Source: Timema cristinae (Eukaryota > Arthropoda > Insecta > Phasmatodea > Timematidae). Taken from it: 64,000 nucleotides of DNA. Location of the stretch: positions 57,465,160-57,529,159 of the forward strand of contig JBCFYV010000100.1 of the NCBI GenBank assembly GCA_039000515.1. Direction: 5' to 3'. A program made the translations under genes and the position numbers. Below, one piece after another: positions 50,601-60,200 of the stretch. Numbering within the stretch: the stretch's first letter is position 1; every line of letters starts with the position of its first letter. The notes under the pieces were generated by a model that did no database searches, was not told the DNA's origin, and worked only from the letters and a program-made list of their open reading frames with translations.

Positions 50601-51236
50601 CTTGCTTCCTCTACTATCTCATGTACTCCAACATCCTCATTACATGTCCATACCATCTCAGTCTTGTTTCCTCTACTATCTCATGTACTCCAACATCCTC
50701 ATTACATGCCCATACCATCTCAGCATTGCCTCCAAGGACGGAAACTCACCCTTAGACTGTCGGAGACCTGAGGGAACACAAAGTCTGAGGGTGTGAGGAG
50801 GATCTTGTAAGGACCCTTAGACATTCTCTTCTTCAACAGCTGCTTTCTGGAATGACACAACAGACACTTCAATAAACACAGGGAGATGTTACTTGACTCA
50901 CTTTCATGTGTTCATACGTCAAGTCATGTGATCTGCGGCTGTCACTTTTGATAAATATTATCAATGCCTGTAAAAACCAGTTTCAGTGGCCGCATGGTCT
51001 AAGGTGTTACTCTTGCAGTTAGACTAGACTGCTAATGACGGGAAGGGCAAGGCTCGAATCTCGGTCGGGTGTCCTGAGGTTCTTTTTCCCAAAATGTTTC
51101 TCCACTGTCCCTACACGCGAATAAGGATACACTTCCTAATATTATGACCTTCCTAATTCCTAAAACTATCAACGTAATTAGTGCATAGGCGTACAACCCC
51201 AACGGGTAGTAAGACGTGGTGCTAAAAAAACATATA

Positions 51237-51272
<36 letters not shown>

Positions 51273-54200
51273 GGCAAATGTGATTAATGTTAACTGCAAA
51301 AAAATAATATATTTGTATTTTATAAAAGGCTCTTCTTATAAAAACTGTACTGTATAATGTTTAAGAATCTTTGACGATTTTATTAAGGTTCTTTCCCACA
51401 AATTGTTTAGTTAGTCTAGGATTCATCCATAAACCACGTAACATTTTTTCTGATAATTTTTTTTATGCATCCCCCGTTTCCACACTAGGTATACATTTAA
51501 CCAGACCCCTCCCTACCCCCCTCCAACCCGTGCTACCGATGAAAAAATGAACAATTTTAGTATTTAAAAAATTAGAATTCAACTATAAGATCTATGTTAC
51601 TTAGCCATCTTCCTCCTATGTAACACCCTTTTTTTCCCTCTCAACAGCGTCACAGCCTCCTAACTGGTTGACAAATTAGGGGGATGTTTTAAATATAGGA
51701 GTTTACTATACATATAAATTTAAGCAAGTCATGGTTTCATAAACAGCTGTATTATTATTCCCTCACAAACTTTATAAATATTAATAATGTTATCGAAACG
51801 TCCGACACCTTAACTCAGTTGGTAGCGTGTTTGTCTAATGAGATAAGGGTCCTGGATTCGATGCCTTGTATGATTGAAAAGTGTATTATTAGTTAGATGT
51901 GGGTTTACCCTTTCACAGTGATAAATTAACGGTCGGGGGTTGGGTGTTGTGTATGTTCTAGATTTAAGTTAGTTTATATGTCGTGTGCTGATATAATCTG
52001 TCGCTTCAGAAATTGCGCAGTTAAACATGCATAAAATACATACATTCATACATACATACATATATACATACATATACTCGCTTTGCAAGCGGATGTAAAC
52101 TAATGTAATTACAGAGCCGTTTTTTGATAGGTCTTACGTTTAGACACAAGAGACCTCCAAAGAAAGGTACGCACCAACTTTAAAGTTGCTCCGACATTTT
52201 GAATTTTTATTCTGGGGTTAAAAATTAAAATTTCCCGTCGGTTACAGGATTAAAGCTATAAGTTTGCCAAATGTAAAGTTTCTATCTCATCTGTAAGTGG
52301 GTGAACATTAATGTCAGTGAATGAGTCAGCGTGTTTTTATAGTAGTATAATACATAATCACGCCATTCCATTACGGGGTAGGCAATAAACTGCGTATGGC
52401 TCAAAAACAACAACTCCGTACTTAATCCTCACTCCCTATCCTTGAATACTCCCTCCTCTTCAACAACATCATACACTAGAGTCATACATGCTCTTTTATT
52501 ATTAAAACTCTCAATGTTTCTCTTCTCACACATTCATCTACAACATTTAGCCACGTCACACATGGCCTACCCCTTCCTTTTGATCCACACACTCTACCTT
52601 CATATATTTTCTTCGTCACTCGAGCCACACTCATCCTCTAGACACGCCCAACGTAAGACGCTTCTTTCACATTGACCTGTTGTATTCCTTCTCAAACTGT
52701 ACTCCTTTAGCTCCCATTAATTACTGAGACTGTCCTTACGAGTTTTTCCACTTACGTTTATTATTATTATTTTATTATTATTATATTATTATTATTATTA
52801 GCACCGCGTCTTACTACCCGTTCGGATTATACGCTTTAAGTACCAATTACGCTAATGGATTAGGAATTGGGAAGGTCGAATTAGAGGAAGTGAACCCGCA
52901 TTTTCGTGGAGGGAGAGTGAAAAACCATTTAGTAAAAACCACCCCCAGTTCACCCGGCCGAGATTCTAACCTCGATCTCCCCGTCCTCAGCAGTCGAGCT
53001 CAACACGTCTAGCGCGTTAGCCAACTACGCCACCGAGGTGGGTGTTTGGTTATTGAGTGGCCTGAATTTTAAAACAAAGACACAATCTCACAGTTTCAGT
53101 CAAAATAACTGCAGCTTAGGTCTAAGGCGGGGGTGGACAACTAATCGATCGTGACCGACCGGTCGATCTTACGGCTATTTTCAGTCGATCTCGTAAAAAA
53201 AAAAGATAAAAACCATTTTTGTCCCGGAAAATTGGGTATAATGTGACTTTCCACCTCTTCCCCCTATAGCCTTCAATTGTAATATTTGTATTGCCACCAT
53301 TGTGGCGACATCAGATAACGTGTGTGTGTGTGTGTGTGTGTTAACACGTATCATTACCCTCGTGGTAAGTTGATGTGCTCGTCTCGAGTCGGGTGATCAA
53401 TTATTAGAGCGGGCCAATCTCGACTAAAGTGGAACAGGATAACAGTCAAATGGAGGAGGTACTACAAACCATTCAACCCTTCATTTGGCACAAAGTGGTC
53501 GCTTTATAGTTCCAATCAATCCCACGGTCAGCGCTCAATGGCTGGGACAGCATACAACACCACAATGCACTTCGCTATAAAAAGTTGATGTGTGTGTGTG
53601 TGCGCTTTATCTGATGATATTTTTGGCTACAATCCAATTTTAATATGAAAGGTATTTATTTTAACACAACGTAATTACCCGTTCCGGTTGTACACTTACG
53701 TAATAATAATTATGCTAATGGTTTTGGGAATTAGGTAGGTAATATTTATAGGAAGTGTACCCGCATTTGTGTGAGAGGATTGGATAGCCAGTTTGTAAAA
53801 ATCACCGTCAATCTCCCCGTCATCGGCAGTCTAGTCTACTGCGAGAGTAGCGCGTTAGACTACGCGGCCATCGAAACGGGTAAAGGATTTATCTTACAGC
53901 TATAAAAGCTTGGAAATCTATGTTAACGTGTTCATACGTCAAGTCATGTGATCTGCAATCGCCTCTATATTAAAATAAAGCAGCTCTCAAATTATTTGTG
54001 CAGCTGTGAGGATTTACCCACGTCCATTTTTTTTAAATTTTATTTAGCACCGCGTCTTACTACCTATTCGGGTTATACGCTAAAGTAATAATTAGGTTAA
54101 TAGATTAGGAATTGGAAAGATTAGATTTAGAGGAATTGAACCCGCAATTGCGTAGAGGGAGTGTGGAAAACCATTTAGGAAAAACCACCCCAATTCACCG

Positions 54201-57200
54201 ACCGAGATTCGAACCTCGGAATTCTAGCTCAACACGACTAGCACGCTAGCCAACTACGTCACCGAGGCGGGTACGTTCATTATAGACTTCAGCCTTCAAA
54301 TAAGAGTGAAGAATGACCCCTGAGTAAGACACGATCCCCGGATAGCCCGGTGTGGTGCACTAAGTCAATGATCCTGGGTTCGACTCCCACGTCCAGGTGT
54401 CATTTTTCCGATCCACGAAGATGATATTGCATACCACTATAGCTTTGAGTATCTAACGTGCACTTTCTGAACAGACTGATGATACCAGAACAAGAGGATT
54501 TCTATGAGCGAGAGTAAAAGCGCATACAAATTTTGCCGAGAAAGGTATAAACATATCTATCTGCCAGGGTTCTTTTACCGACGGCTTTACTTCCCTCCAA
54601 AGAAAGTTGTGCAACGGTTTTTTATCGCTCATGGCAAACCCATCGACCTCGGCCGGGTTTGAACCCAAAAAATATCGGGTCTTGAGGCGAGCACTTTACC
54701 CCAAGAGCACCGAGGTCGACTCCAGTGGGTTATAAACATAATCTAAACAAAATTTGAATCTTCGCTTACTGTACAAGTGTTAGGTTTTTTTTCTCATATA
54801 AAATAAAATTACTAATATAATAAAGTGTTTTAAATGTTGGCAGCAAAAAAAATATGTTTAGTATTTTACAAAGATTTTTTTTTCTTCCTACCAGAATCCC
54901 GTTATACTTATCTCGTATTCTTTTAAAATACTAGCTTTTAATAAGCTTCATTTGCCAACGTCATTATTCCAAATATACATTTTTAAATAATGGAAATGTA
55001 AAGATGGAAAAATAAAAGTTCCAGGTAATGAGCTGTTAAAAACAGTTAGTGGAGGAATTCACCCGTAAAATAATATTTTATTTCATTATTTCACATCACC
55101 AAACCTCGTAATGATGCCATTTTTTTTTAACTTGCGTTGTATTATATTTACGATAGTCAATGTTCGGGCTGACTTCAATGACGTGTTCATAAAAAGAAAA
55201 GTAATTTTAGAGCCGTCGTGTAAGAGACAGGTTTATAGAGATTCATTATTTTAGTAACCAATTTTAAGGACGTGGCTTTATACCGACATTTTATTGGAAA
55301 ATTTCCCCTTAAAAGTCACCTCGCCTTGAATACCACATGTTGTAAAGTAACATCATATCTTCCGTCCTAAAATATTTGATTAGAAATAAAGATATAACTT
55401 TTTTATATCCCCTCGTCTTACTACCCGTTCGGGTTATACGCTTATGTACTTAAAACACTAATGGTTTTAGGCATTAGTAAGGTTATATTCATAGGAATTG
55501 TACCCGCATTTTTATGTCGGAAGAGTGAAAAACCATTTTGGAAAGTTTTAATCTTAAATAATAATAAAAATAATATTTAGCACCACGTCTTACTACCCGT
55601 TCGGGTTATACTCTTTAAGTACTAATTACGCTAATGGATTAGGAATTGGGAAGGTTGAATTAGAGGAAGTGAACCCGCATATGCGTGGAGGGAGGGTGGA
55701 AAACCATTTAGGAACACCCCCCCCCCCCCCAGTTCACCCGACCGAGATTTGAACCTCGATCTCCCCGTCCTCAGCAGTCGAGCTCAACACGACAAGCGCG
55801 TTAGCCAACAACGCCACCAAGGCGGGTTTTAATCTTAAATAGTTTCCCTCTCTCCCTATATGCAAATTCGGGTGCATTACTTCTAAATTCTACCTTCGAT
55901 TCTAGGCGTTGTTTCTATCGCTAAGAGTCCAATGAGGCACTCCCACTGTTATGGAGTGTGGGCCCTACCTACCTGGCGACGGCGGCGGTCACGATGAAGA
56001 TGGTCGCCAGCAGAGCGGAGGTAATCGCTATAGCCAAGATGTGTGCGCTCTTCAGGAACATTCCGGTACTACCTGGACAGAGAGACCAGATCTCCTTTCA
56101 TTGAGGTGGACGGGAAGAAGGGCTGTAGACCTGGTATGGACTATATTCACCCTTTTGTAGCAAGAAAATTATTTTTGCCAAAACAAATAAAACATCGTTC
56201 CAATATAGACGTTTAGTTGTAATTTTCTACAGATGATGGTATCAACAGTTGTTGAATATCTGTCATCACCAGACCAGTGACATTTTAAATGAAGATAATA
56301 AATCTTGTTAATATGTCACGATGTCCTTGGCAGATATTCAACAAATGTTGAGTTTTCCACGCGTATAAAATTAAAACTAAGCGTAGCTTAGCTACTAAAG
56401 CTGTTTATTATAGCCAATCAATTTTTATTCATTAAAAACTGCAAATATACTGACCTTAACACGCATACCTTTCCTCCACACCTTAAAGACTCACACGAGT
56501 GTTCATATGAACAACACATGTATAATCCACACACACATTCCATTATAGCCCCTATATGCGTTCTACAACCACAAAACTATTATTTAGCTTTATCTCATGG
56601 CTATTAACGGCTGCCAGCGTTCTAATTTCAAGTGAGTTTTTTTTAATAGCTTGCTATTATATTTGACAAAATAAAGAAAATTGATTTTTTTTTAAGAAAG
56701 TGGCAAGACTCGAGTTTTAACGAGTAAAAATATATTTATTTAATCTCGGTATTATTTGATTAATTCAAAGACTGGGCCGATTTATTTTAGGATTACACGC
56801 TTATATAATTATTATAATGGGTTGGGGATGAGGACGGAAGCATTTGCGTGGAAGGAGAGTGGAAAATTATTTAGTACAAACCAACCTAGTAGACCCGACC
56901 GGGATTCGAACCCCGATCTGCGCGTCATCAGCAGGCTAATCTAACACTAGAGTGTGTGCTGGGGGTCCGGGGTTCAACCCTCGGTCCTGACACAGATTTA
57001 TCTGATTACCAAACCCTTCCTTCACCTCTGACAAGACGTGTATTAATCACAACTTGTGAATGTGTGGAATGACAGGCCTCCACCGTGGTTCGGATCCCAC
57101 ATTAAACTGTAGGTCCTCCATTTCATCTCACAATCACCCTCCCATTACACATTAGCCTAAGTGCGTATAAGCCGAACGGGTAGTAAGACGTGACTCTAAT

Positions 57201-60200
57201 AATAATAATAACATTAGAGGGACGCTTTAGATCGTTCTGCCACTGAAACAAGTGTCGATCAAGTCGCAGCTAAGAGCCCCCATATCACTTGATCCCCTTC
57301 CAATAAACGGCGCTTACACCCCCGGCTAGTACCTGTGGCGGCGCCCTTGCAGTTCTCATCATCGGCGGACTCGCAGGACGTGTTGGCGTCCTCTCCACTC
57401 TGCGCCGTCGTCTTCTGCTTCATGTTGGCCCAGTCCTCCAGGTAGGGCAGCAGCGGCGTCACGACGAGAGATGACGCCTCCCCCCTAGTTGTCGCGTTCT
57501 CCCGTGCGCCGCCGTCCACCTGTAGCAAGGGACGCCAACTGCCCTTCGCCGGGGAGGACGCGCTCGTCCTGGCGTCGCCGAGTGTCTGAAGCGTCGTCCA
57601 GTTTCCCGGTTCGCACCAGTCCAGCAGGATGAAGCGAGAGGTCCTTTCCGAGGACCGGTTGTCGGAGGACCGCAGCTTGTGGAGGTTCCTCAGGCCCTCT
57701 CTGACGTAGTGCCAGACGAACTCATGGTCCTGAGGGGCAAGGACAGGTCAAACAAGGGGAACCGAGGTATTTAACGTGCACTTTCTAAACCGACCGATTA
57801 TATCAACAACACGACTTGTAAACTAACTTATATCTAGGACAAGCACAACATCCATCCCCCTTGCCGTTAATTCGTCACTGTGAAAGGGGAAAACCACACT
57901 TCACCAATGATACATTCCAGGAGTCAAACCCGGGAACCTCAGTTCAGTAGACAGACACGCTACCAACTGAGCTAAGGTGTTGGACGAATACTTATCTCTC
58001 GTAGGATACGTGAAACAAAATAGATATCACTACACAAACGCAATAAAATAAATCCATCGCATTTCACCAAAGAGTATACTTGACATTGTTACAGAAACAT
58101 ATTATTTGTTCTGTGCATTCTCAACGCCCCAATACCCAAAGCTCTATTTAAAAATAATATATTTGTTTACACCTCGGAGAGTATTGATTTTATAAAATAT
58201 TATTTCGAATAAAAGTTGTTGATTTTAAGAATTTCGTATCTCAGATATTCTCGGAGCTATGAGAAGATCGGGACGATAACACTCATTTTATGGGGGAAAA
58301 GGTTTTAGCACAGATTTCTGGTGGCTTACCTCTTGAATTAAAAGTTGTTTTATTGTCAGTCAAGACCTAAATGATAGCTAGTATCGACGAATATATTTTT
58401 TATAGCCAGATTTACGGATTTTATGGACGTTTAAATAGAGAAAATATCCCTTCCAAATCTGTGAAAGGTTTATCATATTTTTAACCCAACCTCTTCATAT
58501 TATCAAAATTTGATATTTTTGTTTATGTAAAGTACCCTCAAAGTGATCTTCATTGGAAAATGTTATTATTATTAGCACCGCGTCTTACTACTCTTTCGGG
58601 TTGATTGGAAAATGAAAATGTGCTCTTTTATTTTTAATGTCAAACTGTGCCTAGAAACAAAATTTAATCAAAATAGTTAAGAGGAGATTTTTAATAAATC
58701 TATTTATTCTCTTTTCACCTTTAATTTTAAGATTAGATAAAACGATAATTCCAAAAAAAAAACTTTTGGGGAACATTGTCAAAACTCCAGATAACAAGTT
58801 TTAGCCTGAACGGTAAAATGGTTTCGGTTCTAATCCCAGTAACACACAGAACGTATCACGAAAAGATAAAAAAAAATTAATAGCTTTTTCGATTTCAATG
58901 AGTTCTGAAGCGTCAACATTTATCAAAACTCTGAGTTCATTTTTATTTTTACGATTACAATACTTGAATCTCCGAGGGGTGTCGTACTAGGGGAGCCGTC
59001 AAACAAAGTTCAAACAACCCTTAGCATGCTCTAGGAAATGGTTCCATCAGCTAAACAATAGACAGTCAAGGTTGGTTGAGCGCTTTGAAACGTTGTGTGG
59101 TTTATTAGCGAGCGCTGTTGTACCTCTAACTGCGTCCCGCGCCGCCAGAGCTCAGAACAGTCGCTCATACGTTCGTCGTGTCGGCACGAACAGACACTGG
59201 AGTCATTCGGTTACTCTTTCACTAAACATTTTGTTGGCGGGGGTGTAGGGGACGCGATAAAAGGTCCGTGTATTTTGCACTTTTGAAGTTATACTTCTTT
59301 AGGCGTGTTATGAAAAAATGATGAGAGTGAAATTTTAAGATGCGCGCGCATCACTGTAACACAAAAGTAACAGGTTGAAGCTAAACCGCTCATTAAGTCT
59401 CGAAAAAAAAGCTACCAACAAAATAGAAATAGAAACTCTGTTAGTCGCGCATGTTGGTACGCTCATAGAGAAATGTATACTAGTTATCTTCTCTATGATG
59501 CTCGTCGCCCCTGATCACTGTTTTCATATATATAATATTATATTATTATTAGCACGCGTCTACTACCTTCGGTTATACGACTATATAATTATCCACATGT
59601 TTCTAGTTTCTACATTCACAAACTTTATAGTTTCATACAAGTGCGAATTATTATGTGCTAATAAATTATATTCAGTAGTGATTTAAATTGAATATTTTGA
59701 TTAATATTATTTACTATTCGTAAATATTAGTGAAAAAAATTGTGCTTATAGACTTTTTCAAGTGCTTCAATATAATTGAGGTTAACTATCCGTATGTATT
59801 ATTTATTGATATTAATTAAAATATTATTATTTAACATAATTAATACTAAATATTATTAAATTATTATTGTTAAATATTTATTATTTAATGATGCCAAAGA
59901 AGTATAACTTCTCACACGCGTACATAAGTACACACACCCATTTTTTATAACAACAATTGTTTAGGTCAAAATAAAACAAATATTGCTCCAGTAGAAACCT
60001 AGAGTTTTAGTTTTCTTCCCACGGTGATATCAACAATTGTTGAATATCTGTCATGAGCGTGGCGGCATTAGATTATAAAGTTTTTAAATTAAGAGAAAAA
60101 GTTGTCATTAAATTCCAGGACACCCTTAATAGATAGATATTTAACAAGTTAAAAGGTGACCTGGTGGTCTAGGGTAAGGTGTCAGACTTCTATGCTGGCG

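Noticed and set aside
49890..50796. Long + strand frames (up to 243 residues) of repeated [13 protein letters not shown] peptides
   Set aside because: They read the antisense of the LINE-derived 62-bp array; there is no unique coding sequence around them.
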